This document shows, in pieces, positions 16,232-26,460 of a DNA stretch of 64,000 bases; positions within the stretch are counted from its first letter, which is position 1, and each line of letters opens with the position of its first letter. The translations under genes were made by a program, and so were the position numbers. The stretch is from NCBI GenBank assembly GCA_004353515.1, contig SMNZ01000003.1, forward strand, positions 496,001-560,000, written 5' to 3'. Under the pieces are notes generated by a model that searched no databases, had not been told where the DNA came from, and saw nothing but the letters and a program-made list of their open reading frames with translations. This DNA comes from Alteromonadaceae bacterium M269. Lineage in GTDB: Bacteria > Pseudomonadota > Gammaproteobacteria > Enterobacterales > Alteromonadaceae.

Positions 16232-18835
16232 CTACTGTGCAACCTCCTTCAGCTCGTAGAGTATTTGAAGAGCCTGCTTAGGAGATAAATCATCCGGTTG
16301 GATATTATCGAGCATTTGTTTTAATTCACTATCAGACGTCGGTAAAAGGTCGAGTTGCGGCGCGTTTGACGGCTCGCTTTGTGTACTTGAGGGTACCGCA
16401 CTGTGGCCTTGTTCGAGTTGCGCTAGTTTAGCCTTGGCTCTTCGAATAACTGATTTCGGAACACCTGCCAACGATGCCACTTGAAGGCCATAACTCTTAT
16501 CAGCGGCACCTTCTTGAACACTATGCATGAAGCTTATGCTGTCACCATATTCAACTGCATCTAGGTGCACATTAACCGTGTTTGCTAGCTGATCTTTTAG
16601 CTGCGTGAGTTCGAAGTAGTGAGTAGCAAATAGCGTATAGGCGCTGAGCGACGTGGATAGATTCTCTGCACAAGCCCATGCGAGAGAAAGGCCGTCGTAG
16701 GTACTCGTACCGCGCCCGATTTCGTCCATCAAGACCAAACTGTGTTGGGTCGCGTTGTTGAGAATATTAGCGGTTTCGGTCATCTCAACCATAAAGGTAG
16801 AGCGGCCAGATGCGAGATCATCAGATGCGCCAATACGTGTAAATATGCGATCTACTTTACCAATGTGCGCATTTTCTGCGGGTACGTAACTCCCCATGTA
16901 AGCCATCAAGACAATCAATGCTGTTTGACGCATATAAGTCGACTTACCGCCCATGTTAGGACCTGTAATGATCAACATTTTACGCTCTTGATTCATGGCA
17001 ATAGGGTTACCAATGAATGGGGCCGACATGACTTGTTCGACAACTGGATGGCGACCATTGTCGTAGTTGAGTTCTTGTTCTTCGCTGAATGTCGGGCAGT
17101 GATAATTTAGAGTATCTGCTCGTTCTGCTAAATTAGTTAATACATCGAGTTCAGCTAGGGCATCGGCACTTTTCATCAAAGGTTCTAGCTGTTCAAGCAA
17201 TATGTCGAACAGTTCTTCATAAAGCTTCTTCTCTAAGGTGAGTGCCTTACTTTGACTCGTTAAGACTTTATCTTCGTATTCTTTGAGTGTTGGAATAATG
17301 TAGCGTTCGTTGTTCTTCAGTGTTTGCCTGCGAATATAATCTGCCGGCACTTGATCGGCGTATCCTCGACTAACCTCAATGTAGTAGCCGTGAACACGAT
17401 TATAGCCAACTTTTAGTGTTGCTATTCCACTACGTTCACGCTCTGATATTTCTAACTGCTCTAGGAAATCTGTAGCACCTTTTGATAAAGCTCTGAGTTC
17501 ATCCAACTCCTCGTTATAGCCCGGTGCAATAACGCCGCCGTCGCGAATTAATACGGGAGGATTATCAATGATGGCGTTTTGTAGCAAAGTTCTGAGTTCG
17601 GGAAAATCTGCAATACGTTTTGATAACGATTGCCAAAGTGCGGTGGTGCTTGGCTCTTCCTGAGAAATATCTTCGATAAAGGATTGAATAGCCGGCAGCA
17701 ACTCAAAGGCCTGTCTCAAACGAGCAAAATCTCTAGGACGCGCTGAACGCAGCGCCAAGCGAGCCAATATACGTTCGACATCACCTATCAGCTTAAGGCT
17801 GCCTTGCAGCTCGGGATAATCAGATTCAATCAAAGTGCCAATGCAGTTCTGTCGTTTTTCAATTTGCCTGACATCTGCAATAGGTTGGTGTATCCAACGT
17901 TGAAGCAGTCGGCTACCCATAGGAGTAGAGGTTTTATCTAGTACAGAAGCGAGTGTTTGATCAAAACCACCACTTAAGTTCTGTGTTAGCTCAAGGTTTC
18001 TGCGTGTTGCTGCATCCAGCAACACACAATCTGAAAGTTGTTGTTTTTTGATACTTCTAATATGTGGCAGAGCGGAGAGCTGAGTGTCGTTAACATACTG
18101 CATCACGCAACCAGCAGCACATAAGCCAAGGGGCGAATCGTGCACACCAAAGCCTCTTAACTCTAGTGTGCCAAACTGTTGATTGAGCTTTTTGATGCTG
18201 GTATCAAGATCGAACTCCCACTCAGGACGTCTTCTTAAACCAGAGCGGCTCTCGATAATATGTAAATGTGAGAAGTTATCTGGGTAGAGTAACTCAGCCG
18301 GTTGAGTTCTCTGTAATTCAGCGAGTAGGGCTTCCGCGTCTTCAAGCTCACAGAGATTGAATCTGCCACTTGTGATATCCAATGTGGCATAGCCAAAGCG
18401 ATTTTTAAGAGAATAAACAGCACCTAACAAGTTATCTTGCTTGTCTTGTAGTAGTGCTTCATCTGAGATTGTTCCAGGTGTGATAACACGAACTACCTTG
18501 CGCTCAACCGGGCCTTTGCTTGTTGCAGGATCGCCAATCTGTTCGCATATAGCGACCGATTCGCCTGCTTTAACAATCTTACCTAAGTAGTTTTCGGCAG
18601 CATGATAGGGAATTCCCGCCATTGGAATGGCATTGCCACCGGATTTCCCTCTGGCTGTAAGTGATATTCCTAGCAGTTCGGCCGCTTTCTTGGCGTCATC
18701 AAAAAACAGCTCGTAAAAGTCACCCATGCGATAAAAAACGAGGATGTCAGGGTGTTGCGCTTTTACTTTGAGGTATTGCTGAATCATAGGTGTATGATTC
18801 TGTTTCATGAGTTCAGATATTTCTGTAGATGACAT
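16232..18835 (-). CDS. mutS: DNA mismatch repair protein MutS
   Basis: 867 residues, normal length. The mismatch-reading motif is seen near the N terminus ([20 protein letters not shown]). The C-terminal ATPase has Walker [10 protein letters not shown], signature [14 protein letters not shown], Walker [16 protein letters not shown] and the ATHYFELT histidine. The last 60 residues hold the linker and the tetramerisation helix ([12 protein letters not shown]). It binds mismatches and recruits MutL. Divergent from the cinA-type gene, the usual mutS/cinA/recA neighbourhood of gammaproteobacteria. Confidence 0.98.
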   Translation of the reverse strand: MSSTEISELMKQNHTPMIQQYLKVKAQHPDILVFYRMGDFYELFFDDAKKAAELLGISLTARGKSGGNAIPMAGIPYHAAENYLGKIVKAGESVAICEQIGDPATSKGPVERKVVRVITPGTISDEALLQDKQDNLLGAVYSLKNRFGYATLDITSGRFNLCELEDAEALLAELQRTQPAELLYPDNFSHLHIIESRSGLRRRPEWEFDLDTSIKKLNQQFGTLELRGFGVHDSPLGLCAAGCVMQYVNDTQLSALPHIRSIKKQQLSDCVLLDAATRRNLELTQNLSGGFDQTLASVLDKTSTPMGSRLLQRWIHQPIADVRQIEKRQNCIGTLIESDYPELQGSLKLIGDVERILARLALRSARPRDFARLRQAFELLPAIQSFIEDISQEEPSTTALWQSLSKRIADFPELRTLLQNAIIDNPPVLIRDGGVIAPGYNEELDELRALSKGATDFLEQLEISERERSGIATLKVGYNRVHGYYIEVSRGYADQVPADYIRRQTLKNNERYIIPTLKEYEDKVLTSQSKALTLEKKLYEELFDILLEQLEPLMKSADALAELDVLTNLAERADTLNYHCPTFSEEQELNYDNGRHPVVEQVMSAPFIGNPIAMNQERKMLIITGPNMGGKSTYMRQTALIVLMAYMGSYVPAENAHIGKVDRIFTRIGASDDLASGRSTFMVEMTETANILNNATQHSLVLMDEIGRGTSTYDGLSLAWACAENLSTSLSAYTLFATHYFELTQLKDQLANTVNVHLDAVEYGDSISFMHSVQEGAADKSYGLQVASLAGVPKSVIRRAKAKLAQLEQGHSAVPSSTQSEPSNAPQLDLLPTSDSELKQMLDNIQPDDLSPKQALQILYELKEVAQ

Positions 18836-18890
18836 AGTTGCGTTATTTAGTTTATCTTTATAGCTTTGTGAATATTAGTGCGAGTTTGCG

Positions 18891-19400
18891 ATGAGTTTAT
18901 CAGCAAAAACGGTCAATTTAGCGGTCCAATTGGGTACCGAGTTACGCCGAAAAAACTGGCACATTACCTGTGCTGAATCATGCACTGGAGGCGGACTAGG
19001 ATACGCGATAACAAGTGTCGCTGGAAGCTCCGCGTGGTTCGAAAGAGGTTTTATTACCTATTCTAATGGTGCTAAATCTGAACTGATTGGCGTCGAAGAA
19101 GAAACATTACAGCAGTTTGGTGCAGTTTCTCAGCAAGTTGTTGAACAAATGGCGCAAGGGGCACTAAAAGCTGCCGGCGCCAATGTTGCCGTTTCGATTA
19201 GTGGTGTTGCTGGCCCCGATGGTGGTTCTAAGGAAAAACCTGTTGGTACCGTTTGGTTTGGTTTCGCTTTGGAAGATAAAGTCTATGCTCGTTTGCAGCA
19301 ATTCGATGGTGACCGCCAATCTGTTAGAGAGCAAGCTATGAACTATGCACTGAGTACTGTGAATAGCTTGATTTCAACAAGTACATTATCAAACGATTAG
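18891..19400 (+). CDS. pncC: CinA-family nicotinamide-nucleotide amidohydrolase
   Basis: 169 residues: the stand-alone C-terminal CinA domain. Signature TCAESCTGGGLGYAITSVAG near residue 27, FITYSNGAKSELIGV, and ISGVAGPDGGSKEKPVGTVW. This domain deamidates NMN to NaMN, recycling the NMN released by DNA ligase. It sits directly upstream of recA, its usual place, about 200 bp away with the recA promoter between. Start ATG 18891 lies behind GTTTGCG with no strong ribosome binding site. Confidence 0.95.
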   Translation: MSLSAKTVNLAVQLGTELRRKNWHITCAESCTGGGLGYAITSVAGSSAWFERGFITYSNGAKSELIGVEEETLQQFGAVSQQVVEQMAQGALKAAGANVAVSISGVAGPDGGSKEKPVGTVWFGFALEDKVYARLQQFDGDRQSVREQAMNYALSTVNSLISTSTLSND

Positions 19401-19483
19401 TCCAGTTGTTGTCAGAATCAAATAAAAAAGCTTTATCTTTTAATAAGTTGTATAGACTGTACTAAAAAAACAGCTTCTCTGTA

Positions 19484-19511
19484 TTGTAACTGTATTAATA
19501 TACAGTATACT
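19484..19511 (+). promoter_or_regulatory. recA promoter
   Basis: A -35 TTGTAA (19484-19489) and a -10 TATACT (19506-19511) are separated by 16 bp and enclose the LexA box. The -10 ends about 95 bp before the recA ATG. Confidence 0.7.
19488..19507 (+). promoter_or_regulatory. LexA (SOS) box upstream of recA
   Basis: AACTGTATTAATATACAGTA matches the gammaproteobacterial SOS box (CTGT-N8-ACAG) with complete half-sites and sits within the -35/-10 pair, so LexA would block polymerase directly. Confidence 0.93.
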
Positions 19512-19605
19512 CCTGATCATCAAATTGAGTGGTATGAAGATTCGCTACTCAACAGTTATTAATTTCTTGCTCAGCTTTTAGCTGATACCTAATTTGGAGT
19601 TCCTT

Positions 19606-20634
19606 ATGGATGACAATAAAAACCGTGCTTTATCTGCAGCGCTTGGTCAAATTGAAAAGCAGTACGGTAAAGGATCTATCATGCGTTTGGGTGACAACAA
19701 AGCCTTAGATATAGAAGCGATATCTACAGGTTCGTTGAGTATCGATATCGCTTTAGGTATTGGCGGCCTACCTTGTGGACGTATCGTTGAAATCTATGGT
19801 CCTGAATCATCAGGTAAAACTACTTTAACACTGCAAGTTATTGCTGAAGCGCAGAAAAAAGGCAAAACTTGTGCTTTCGTTGATGCTGAGCACGCACTTG
19901 ATCCAGTTTACGCTGAAAAGCTTGGTGTTAACATTGATGAGTTATTGGTCTCTCAACCGGATACTGGTGAACAGGCACTTGAGATTTGTGACATGTTAGT
20001 ACGCTCAGGTGCAGTTGATGTGGTTATTGTCGACTCAGTAGCAGCATTGACGCCTAAGGCTGAGATTGAAGGTGACATGGGAGATTCGCATGTTGGTCTG
20101 CAAGCTCGATTAATGTCTCAAGCACTACGTAAATTAACGGGTAATATTAAGCGTTCGAACACATTGGTTGTTTTCATTAACCAAATTCGAATGAAAATCG
20201 GCGTTATGTTTGGTTCTCCTGAAACCACAACAGGTGGTAACGCACTTAAGTTTTACTCTTCTGTTCGTCTAGATATTCGCCGTATTGGTGCTATCAAAGA
20301 AGGTGATGAAGTGGTTGGAAACGAAACCCGGGTTAAGATTGTTAAGAACAAAGTTGCGCCACCGTTTAAGCAAGCAGAGTTCCAGATTCTTTATGGTGCT
20401 GGTATTAGTAAGCAAGCTGAGTTGATTGATTTAGGTGTGACTCACAAGCTCGTTGAGAAAGCTGGTGCTTGGTATAGCTGTAATGGTGAGCGTATTGGTC
20501 AAGGTAAAGCTAATGCAGTGAAATACCTTAAAGAAAATACGGAAATGGCGAATGACATTGAGCAGAAACTACGTTCTATGTTGCTAGCCACTAAGTCAGA
20601 AAAACCAGAAGATGAGTTTGAAACAGAAGAGTAA
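19606..20634 (+). CDS. recA: Recombinase RecA
   Basis: 342 residues from the ATG at 19606 ([20 protein letters not shown]), with GGAG seven bases before it; the in-frame TTG at 19594 is upstream of that site. Walker A is GPESSGKTT, and L1/L2 DNA-binding loops, [14 protein letters not shown] and [20 protein letters not shown] are intact. The acidic C-terminal tail ([10 protein letters not shown]) limits binding as in E. coli. No intein. Strand exchange and the LexA co-protease role follow from the family. recX, usually the next gene, is not here but at 48.8 kb. Confidence 0.99.
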   Translation: MDDNKNRALSAALGQIEKQYGKGSIMRLGDNKALDIEAISTGSLSIDIALGIGGLPCGRIVEIYGPESSGKTTLTLQVIAEAQKKGKTCAFVDAEHALDPVYAEKLGVNIDELLVSQPDTGEQALEICDMLVRSGAVDVVIVDSVAALTPKAEIEGDMGDSHVGLQARLMSQALRKLTGNIKRSNTLVVFINQIRMKIGVMFGSPETTTGGNALKFYSSVRLDIRRIGAIKEGDEVVGNETRVKIVKNKVAPPFKQAEFQILYGAGISKQAELIDLGVTHKLVEKAGAWYSCNGERIGQGKANAVKYLKENTEMANDIEQKLRSMLLATKSEKPEDEFETEE

Positions 20635-20664
20635 TAGTCGACTCTAAACTATCTTTGTTAGATA

Positions 20665-20704
20665 CAAAAAAGCCGCCATTAACATGAGTTAGTGGCGGCT
20701 TTTT
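20665..20704. terminator. Bidirectional rho-independent terminator between recA and fabY
   Basis: A 12-bp stem with one G-U pair (GCCGCCATTAAC / GTTAGTGGCGGC) around ATGA, with A-run on the left and T-run on the right. It can end both convergent transcripts. Confidence 0.93.
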
Positions 20705-20724
20705 AATAATTGAATCAGGCAGTG

Positions 20725-22473
20725 TTACTGATAATCACCAAACTCTTCTGCTTTAGGCATTTTAATAGCCTGAGCATACTGAGGTAGCTTTATCTCTTCT
20801 TGAGAAAGTGACAGCTCATCACCCTCAATAATATTTGTACCAAAGTTATAAATAACAGATTCATTACCATCACAGATACGCTGATCCGCTTCTTCAGCTA
20901 GTTGGCTGATTTTTTCGTTATTTGCTCTGTAGCTACTGACTGATTGCTTACCGTGTTTTTTCTCAAGCATTTGCATTGTCACGCTCGGAGAAAGCAAAAG
21001 GGCAGTTGCGTTATTGCCGCCAAAACCTTTTGAATTGATAAACGAAGCATCCATGTCTTTACCTTGTTCACCGACAAACTCGTCTTCCATCAAAATATTC
21101 ATATTAGATTGATGAACATCGTCTGCGATATGGTCGATGGTTTTGATACCAGGAATGTAACCATACTTCCAGGTACCTAAAGCTGCTGCAAATTGGTCGC
21201 CAGCAGCACTTGCAACAGAGTGACCAACGTAAGCTTTAACCGAGGTTGTTTTCCACTTTTCTATTTGGAAGGTCTTGGCAACTTCGTTAATAACATGGCT
21301 TTCTGTGACTCTGTTTTGCGGGGTACCTGTACCATGCGCTTGCACTGATGTTTTCTGCAAATCGATACCAGCCAAGTTATTTGCTACAGAGGCTGCTTTC
21401 ATCAATGTGATGTAATTACCTATGCCTGGAGCTGAGATAGATTTCTTATTTCCGTCTGCGTTAACAAAGACATCAGGCACTGCGCCAAGTATGTTGGCAC
21501 CGCATTTGAGCGCTAGCTCGTCACTCATTAAAAGCATAAATTGTGTAGATTCAGCGATAGTGAATCCAGCATTTGCAGAAAATGGTCGTACTGCACGTCT
21601 ATGATTAACAATGTCTGTACCATCTAATTTCGCAAGCTGCTGGTCTTCTGCTAAAGCTCCCATGGTACGGTAGCCTTCGATAAGCTCAGGTACGATAGGA
21701 GCTTCGGAACAACCAATGAGACAAACTTGGGCATTACCTTGTTTGATATCGTTAACACCTTGTCTCAAGTTGTACAAGAATGTTGCACAAGCACCTAAGT
21801 TTGCTGTTGTTGTACCGACGTTGTTAGCGATGTAGCTGTTAACGAAGTCTCCAGGCATATCAGCCATGGCTAAGGCCACCATCTTAGAGCTAATACGTTT
21901 GCCGTTAAGCGGGTTACCAACTAAGCCAGCCATAGAGTACTTATCTATTTGTCCAAGTGCACTTGAAGCGTAAACAGAGATTTGATCAGGTTGAACTAAG
22001 CTAGTTATATCGGACCATGATAAGCCTAACGAATTCATAAGGTCAGATGCACCGTAAACTGCCAAACTCAATCCGCGAGGATGGTTGACCGAGTTATATA
22101 AATCTCCAAAATTAAAGCCCTCAGGAATTTGCCCCGCACAGCTTATCCTGGACGACATAAAAGACGCTTCTAGTTGCCTTGGATCTGAGGACGACGCATC
22201 TTTATTGATGTGCTTGTTTATAGGAATATTTTTGGGGTCGAAATGTGTAATTTGTCTGACTAATGTTCCCGCTACTGCAGCATCAATATGCTCCTGTTCA
22301 AGCGTTTGAGAAGGATCTAAGATACCCATGCGATAACAAAGATCTAACCACGTGCTTCGCATGACATTTTCAGAAAGGCTTTCGGCAATCATGCGCTTAT
22401 AGCTGTGAAACCCCGAACTTCTGCCGGCGGCATTCATCCCACCTATACCCACAATGACTGGTAATTGACTCAT
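20725..22473 (-). CDS. fabY: Beta-ketoacyl-ACP synthase, FabY type
   Basis: 582 residues from the ATG at 22473 (MSQLPVIVGIGGMNAAGRSS), behind GTGGAGTTTATT. The start region closely resembles Pseudomonas aeruginosa FabY (PA5174), which starts fatty acid synthesis by condensing acetyl-CoA with malonyl-ACP where FabH is absent. Thiolase-fold active site: Cys229 in LGACATFLYN, His in VQAHGTGTPQNR and His in AYVGHSVASAAGDQ; the C-terminal glycine loop is SKGFGGNNATALL. A divergent AraC-type gene and a 21-bp-spaced direct repeat lie upstream, suggesting local control. Confidence 0.88.
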   Translation of the reverse strand: MSQLPVIVGIGGMNAAGRSSGFHSYKRMIAESLSENVMRSTWLDLCYRMGILDPSQTLEQEHIDAAVAGTLVRQITHFDPKNIPINKHINKDASSSDPRQLEASFMSSRISCAGQIPEGFNFGDLYNSVNHPRGLSLAVYGASDLMNSLGLSWSDITSLVQPDQISVYASSALGQIDKYSMAGLVGNPLNGKRISSKMVALAMADMPGDFVNSYIANNVGTTTANLGACATFLYNLRQGVNDIKQGNAQVCLIGCSEAPIVPELIEGYRTMGALAEDQQLAKLDGTDIVNHRRAVRPFSANAGFTIAESTQFMLLMSDELALKCGANILGAVPDVFVNADGNKKSISAPGIGNYITLMKAASVANNLAGIDLQKTSVQAHGTGTPQNRVTESHVINEVAKTFQIEKWKTTSVKAYVGHSVASAAGDQFAAALGTWKYGYIPGIKTIDHIADDVHQSNMNILMEDEFVGEQGKDMDASFINSKGFGGNNATALLLSPSVTMQMLEKKHGKQSVSSYRANNEKISQLAEEADQRICDGNESVIYNFGTNIIEGDELSLSQEEIKLPQYAQAIKMPKAEEFGDYQ

Positions 22474-22519
22474 AATAAACTCCACTAATTTCCGACATAA
22501 TATCATTAAACTGTAATTT

Positions 22520-22554
22520 AAAAGCTGACATTAAAGCCGGAAAAGCTGATATTA
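22520..22554. promoter_or_regulatory. Direct repeat between fabY and the AraC-type gene, candidate operator
   Basis: AAAAGCTGACATTA (22520-22533) and AAAAGCTGATATTA (22541-22554) match at 13 of 14 positions and are 21 bp apart start to start, the classic spacing for an AraC-family dimer on two helical turns. Confidence 0.6.
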
Positions 22555-22622
22555 TGATCATGTGGGTGGCATTAGTTTCATATTGGGCTTGTTATTGTTC
22601 GAATATGCATTAGGAGACCTTG

Positions 22623-23600
22623 ATGAAGATAGCATTTTGTTTTTATAAAAAAGGGTTACAAAGTAGCATATCTATCGCGTCAGATATGCTTGCGAGCGCG
22701 TCTTCTCTTCGAAAAAGACATATGCAGCGCTCTGAACCTCTAATGATGTATGTTGTTGGTGATAAAGATGTTCAGCATGAGAATGATTTTGAAGTGCATC
22801 TCAACATAGAACGTAGCTATTTTGATGATGATGAATATGATTTCGTTTTTTTACCACCAATATGGGGTAATCCTATTCCAACGGTAAGACGTCATGACCA
22901 TATTCTCGCATGGCTAAAGAAACAGCATGAAGCTAAGGCGACCTTTATTGCTACAGGGACCGGTGTCTGTTGGTTGGCGCAAGCTGGTTTGTTGGACAAT
23001 AAAACAGCAACAACGCATTGGCACTTTCATTCTAAGTTTGAGAAGTTTTTTCCTGCGGTTAACTTAAATAGAAAGGCTGCCATAACGAGCAGCGACAATA
23101 TCTATTGTACTCGGAGTACCAATTCACAAACGGAACTATTGGTTTATATTATTTCTCAGTTTTTGGGAGCTTCTATCGCACGGGTGATTGAAAAGAACTT
23201 TATGCACGAAGCATCGAGTTTTCAGTCTGAGCCATTTTTCAGAATGGGGGGAAGTACACAGTTTGATGAAACGGTAGCCATTGCACAGACCTTTATCAAC
23301 CAGAATCTAGCTTCAGCCATAACGCTAGAAGACATTGCCGATTATTCAAAAACAGCAAAGAAAACATTAACTCGTAAGTTTAAAAATGAAATAGGGATAA
23401 CACCCCACAAGTATTTGTTACAGCAGAGGCTCCAAACTTCTAAATCACTACTTAAAGATAACAGCTTGAGCCTCATTAATGTGGCTGAGTTATCTGGCTT
23501 TAAAGATCCGCATTATTTTAAAACGGTTTTTGAGCGGCATTTCCAAATGAGTCCTTTATCTTATCGGAAACTCGTTAAAGCTAAGCCTTTCCATGCTTAG
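22623..23600 (+). CDS. GlxA-like AraC-family regulator (DJ-1/PfpI plus AraC HTH)
   Basis: 325 residues from the ATG at 22623 (GGAG at 22613-22616). Residues 1-190 look like the DJ-1/PfpI-like sensory domain of the GlxA group, with FLPPIWGN and ATFIATGTGVCWLAQAGLLD around the nucleophile-elbow position, and THWHFHSKFEKFFPAV. The C-terminal 100 residues are a double HTH of AraC type (LEDIADYSKTAKKTLTRKFK; NVAELSGFKDPHYFKTVFERHF). Divergent from fabY with a shared 149-bp control region. The nearby direct repeat makes fabY a likely target; the ligand is unknown. Confidence 0.88.
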   Translation: MKIAFCFYKKGLQSSISIASDMLASASSLRKRHMQRSEPLMMYVVGDKDVQHENDFEVHLNIERSYFDDDEYDFVFLPPIWGNPIPTVRRHDHILAWLKKQHEAKATFIATGTGVCWLAQAGLLDNKTATTHWHFHSKFEKFFPAVNLNRKAAITSSDNIYCTRSTNSQTELLVYIISQFLGASIARVIEKNFMHEASSFQSEPFFRMGGSTQFDETVAIAQTFINQNLASAITLEDIADYSKTAKKTLTRKFKNEIGITPHKYLLQQRLQTSKSLLKDNSLSLINVAELSGFKDPHYFKTVFERHFQMSPLSYRKLVKAKPFHA

Positions 23601-23619
23601 TTGATTTTGTAGGGATTCT

Positions 23620-24105
23620 CTATTCGCCGTCGTAATAATCTAAGCCATCTTCTTTGCGAGCTAAGACTTTAAAAGGCTCTTTCCCGTTGTCGCCAAGATT
23701 GTCATAGAAACCGTACTTGCCGGAATCAGGGTAGTGGCATATCTCGGGATCTTTTAGGGTACTTAGGGCGATATATCTTAGTGGTTCGGCTCCAGTATTT
23801 TCTATTTGGTGTGCTGTCTCAATATCGGCAGGACAGGATATTAAGTCACCCTCTGAGACTGGCTGACTGTTATCCCCGTAATGCAAAGTACCATCACCCG
23901 ACAAAATTAGGAACATTTCCTCATTCACTGAATGGGAATGTTTAGGCCATGCTTTTTTGCCTGAGGGTACTTCCACGATAGAACAGCCTAGCTGTTTCGC
24001 ACCAATCATTGGCCCTAAGCGATTTACTTTGGCCTCAAACCCTTTTTCATTCTCAATGATACGAGTGGGTAGGTTTGCTTGATTAATATTAATAATTGAT
24101 TTCAT
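23620..24105 (-). CDS. Cupin-domain protein
   Basis: 161 residues with one cupin_2 barrel. Motif 1 is P-K-H-S-H-S-V-N-E-E (about residues 54-63, two His and a Glu for a metal) and motif 2 is G-D-L-I-S-C-P-A-D-I-E-T-A-H (about 86-99, one His). The C-terminal tail (GKYGFYDNLGDNGKEPF) is unlike common enzymes. Cytoplasmic, metal-binding, substrate unknown. It ends 20 bp from the AraC gene (convergent). Upstream on the same strand is a GumN-type gene with a 61-bp gap. Confidence 0.85.
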   Translation of the reverse strand: MKSIININQANLPTRIIENEKGFEAKVNRLGPMIGAKQLGCSIVEVPSGKKAWPKHSHSVNEEMFLILSGDGTLHYGDNSQPVSEGDLISCPADIETAHQIENTGAEPLRYIALSTLKDPEICHYPDSGKYGFYDNLGDNGKEPFKVLARKEDGLDYYDGE

Positions 24106-24166
24106 TGGAAAATATCCTGAGACTAACAGTGAGCAACAAATGTGTTACTCACTGGCATTACTTCGT

Positions 24167-25027
24167 TTAAAGTTGCTCTATTTTGTACCCTCGAGCTTTT
24201 AATTGTTGGAGTACACTGTCTTTACCTGCAAGATGAGCGAGACCAACAAGAACGAACTCTGTGTCTTTATCTTCGAACATTTCGATAATTTTAGGCATCC
24301 AATTGTTGTTTCTGTCTTTTAGCAGGTCATCATAGAGTTCTGATGAAGAGTCCTGCATATTTTCGATAACAAGGTCGTTCATTTTTACCATGTCACCGCT
24401 CTTCCAAACAGCAAGTAGCTGGTCTAGAAGTGATGACATGTTGCCTAGTTCCTCAAGGGTGTACTTAATTAAATTATCTTCGTCACCTTGCCCCATATTA
24501 GCGATAAAATCTAATTGCTCATCAACCGATTCAAGCCAACCTTGTGCTTTACCATCCTTTGTTGCTTTATTCGCATAAAATGCATCAACACCTTCCTGTA
24601 GAAAACCATTGGCTTGGTACTCCATGACAGAGAGCATCAAGGCAACCGCTGAAGGCTTAAGTGGCTGAAAGTTTTCGATAGGTAGCCCCCGAGCTTGTAT
24701 ATGTGTCTTAAGCGCGTTGAAGGTTTCGGGTTTGAGGTAACTTTCGAGTGTTGAACCGTCGGTTAATATGATTTTACTCATCATCTTTTGTTGGAATGCG
24801 GCAGATTTCGTCGCTTCAATATCTGTCTCGAAATACAGTTCATCAGCTTGGCTATAGGCTTGATCGTATTCAGCAGGTAGAGGAAAATTCTCTTGTTTAA
24901 GAATGTGGATGGTGCCGCCTATGTAGACGGTATTGTTATCTTTGGTGACTTTCCATACGGAAGAAGCACTGGCCGATATTGATGTTAGAAGCAGCGCGGC
25001 GACCGTTAATTTATTTAGTAATCTCAT
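24167..25027 (-). CDS. TraB/GumN family protein, exported
   Basis: 286 residues with a signal peptide (LTVAALLLTSISASASS). The family motif 'VWKVTKDNNTVYIGGTIHIL' opens the mature domain, ADELYFETDI follows, and the domain ends with EFVLVGLAHLAGKDSVLQQLKARGYKI, the usual GxxH close. TraB/GumN proteins share the Tiki fold with a Gx(2)H pair and a conserved acidic residue, and some are metallo-endopeptidases; the substrate here is unknown. Probably periplasmic. Confidence 0.9.
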   Translation of the reverse strand: MRLLNKLTVAALLLTSISASASSVWKVTKDNNTVYIGGTIHILKQENFPLPAEYDQAYSQADELYFETDIEATKSAAFQQKMMSKIILTDGSTLESYLKPETFNALKTHIQARGLPIENFQPLKPSAVALMLSVMEYQANGFLQEGVDAFYANKATKDGKAQGWLESVDEQLDFIANMGQGDEDNLIKYTLEELGNMSSLLDQLLAVWKSGDMVKMNDLVIENMQDSSSELYDDLLKDRNNNWMPKIIEMFEDKDTEFVLVGLAHLAGKDSVLQQLKARGYKIEQL

Positions 25028-25210
25028 AAATCCTTTTTCCCTAATTTAATGTGGTAGATAGTTCGAGCTTGGCATATTATAGGCAACAGTAAAAAATAAC
25101 ATCATCTTTCTCTGCGGCGTTCTACTTATCAAATTCCTTCAATATTTTTCTAGCCTTGGCATTGGCGTGCGTGCTCTTGAAACACACAATAGTTTTTTGG
25201 GCGCGGTATT

Positions 25211-25828
25211 ATGACGCTACCTGATTGGTTAGCTGGTTTTGCTGGGGCTTCTCCCATTGAATGGATAGCAACTGTTGCGGGCTTTCTTTGTGTATATCTG
25301 ATTATCAAGCGAAGCATTTGGTGTTTTGCTTTTGGTTTTGTGCAAGTCAGTATTTATGCTTGGATCTTTTATGACGTAAAACTGTATTCAGATATGATGC
25401 TGAATGTTTTTTACATCGGTTTCCAAATATATGGTTGGCTGATTTGGCGTCAGTCACAGGATGGTTCTGGGCACGTTGTTGTTGTTAAAGGCACAGCTAA
25501 AGAATATGGACTCTGGGCTATTGTTATTGTCATCAGTACCGCAGTAGTTGGAACGGTAGTCGGTAACACAACGGATGCCAGTTTTCCTTATCCTGACGCC
25601 TTTACTACTTGTGCGAGCTTAGTTGCACAGTGGCTGATGTCTCATAAAAAACTGTTGAATTGGGCAGTTTGGATTATTGTTGATGTTGTTGCGATTGCAA
25701 TCTATTGGCAGAAAGGACTATATCCAACGTCTTTGCTTTATTTCTGTTTTCTTGTCATGGCTATTATCGGGCAGTGGCAGTGGTATAAAGCTCTAACATT
25801 AAATGATTTTGGTGAACAAAAAGCGTGA
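25211..25828 (+). CDS. pnuC: Nicotinamide riboside transporter PnuC
   Basis: 205 residues, about seven membrane helices. PnuC signatures: 'WIATVAGFLCVYLIIKRSIWCFAFG', 'YDVKLYSDMMLNVFYIGFQIYGWLIW', and 'NWAVWIIVDVVAIAIYWQKGLYPTSLLY' with the W-x-x-V-N/D motif. It facilitates nicotinamide riboside entry, which is trapped by phosphorylation. The downstream kinase gene overlaps by 4 nt (GTGA), making a uptake and trapping pair. Confidence 0.93.
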   Translation: MTLPDWLAGFAGASPIEWIATVAGFLCVYLIIKRSIWCFAFGFVQVSIYAWIFYDVKLYSDMMLNVFYIGFQIYGWLIWRQSQDGSGHVVVVKGTAKEYGLWAIVIVISTAVVGTVVGNTTDASFPYPDAFTTCASLVAQWLMSHKKLLNWAVWIIVDVVAIAIYWQKGLYPTSLLYFCFLVMAIIGQWQWYKALTLNDFGEQKA

Positions 25829-26358
25829 TTAAGAAAATTGTATTTTTAGGTGCTCCGTCAACGGGGAAAACCACGCTTTGTGAAACTCTTGCTAAAGAGC
25901 TGGGAACTATTACTGTCCCTGAATATGGACGTGAGTATTGGCTCGAACATCAAGTTGATAGACGGCTGACACCTGAACAACTGTTGCATATCGCTCAAAC
26001 CCAGAATGCTTGGGAAGATAAAGCGATGAAACGCGCAAATAGATATTTGCTTTGTGATACCAGTGCATTCACTACCTGGCACTTTGCATTGCACTATCAT
26101 CAGAGTGCTTTGCCTGAGCTAGAGAGTTTGGCAAAAGCCTGTTGGGATAGATATGACTTAGTCGTGTTATGCGGCGATGAGATTCCGTATGACGATACCT
26201 GGGAAAGATCAGGTGATGCTAATCGCCATGAATTTCAATGCTTTAACCGTGAGTATCTGGAAAAGCACGAAATACCCTATATTGTAGCTACCGGGGCTTT
26301 AGAGGCTCGAAAACAGTTAATTTTGAACGAATTAGAAGCCTTGTCTGTTGCAATATAA
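25825..26358 (+). CDS. NadR-type nicotinamide riboside kinase
   Basis: 177 residues starting at GTG 25825, overlapping the pnuC stop. P-loop GAPSTGKTTLCETLA at residues 9-23, VPEYGREYWLEH, CDTSAFTTW and a late D-x-W motif are as in the C-terminal kinase domain of NadR (AAA_28). The N-terminal HTH and NMN adenylyltransferase domains of full NadR are missing, so the product would be NMN made from nicotinamide riboside. Together with pnuC and the CinA-type amidase in this window it supports pyridine salvage. Confidence 0.9.
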   Translation: MIKKIVFLGAPSTGKTTLCETLAKELGTITVPEYGREYWLEHQVDRRLTPEQLLHIAQTQNAWEDKAMKRANRYLLCDTSAFTTWHFALHYHQSALPELESLAKACWDRYDLVVLCGDEIPYDDTWERSGDANRHEFQCFNREYLEKHEIPYIVATGALEARKQLILNELEALSVAI

Positions 26359-26460
26359 AACCTAGCCTATTGCAGAACGAACCCGCTAAGCTTCTAATCA
26401 ATTGGTATAACTTCCCACTCATAGCATAGTAATTCCCGTTTCGGCTTCTATACTCGATAT

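Noticed and set aside
19594-19605. TTG start for recA, four codons upstream
   Set aside because: The Shine-Dalgarno lies after it and the ATG at 19606 gives the standard RecA start.
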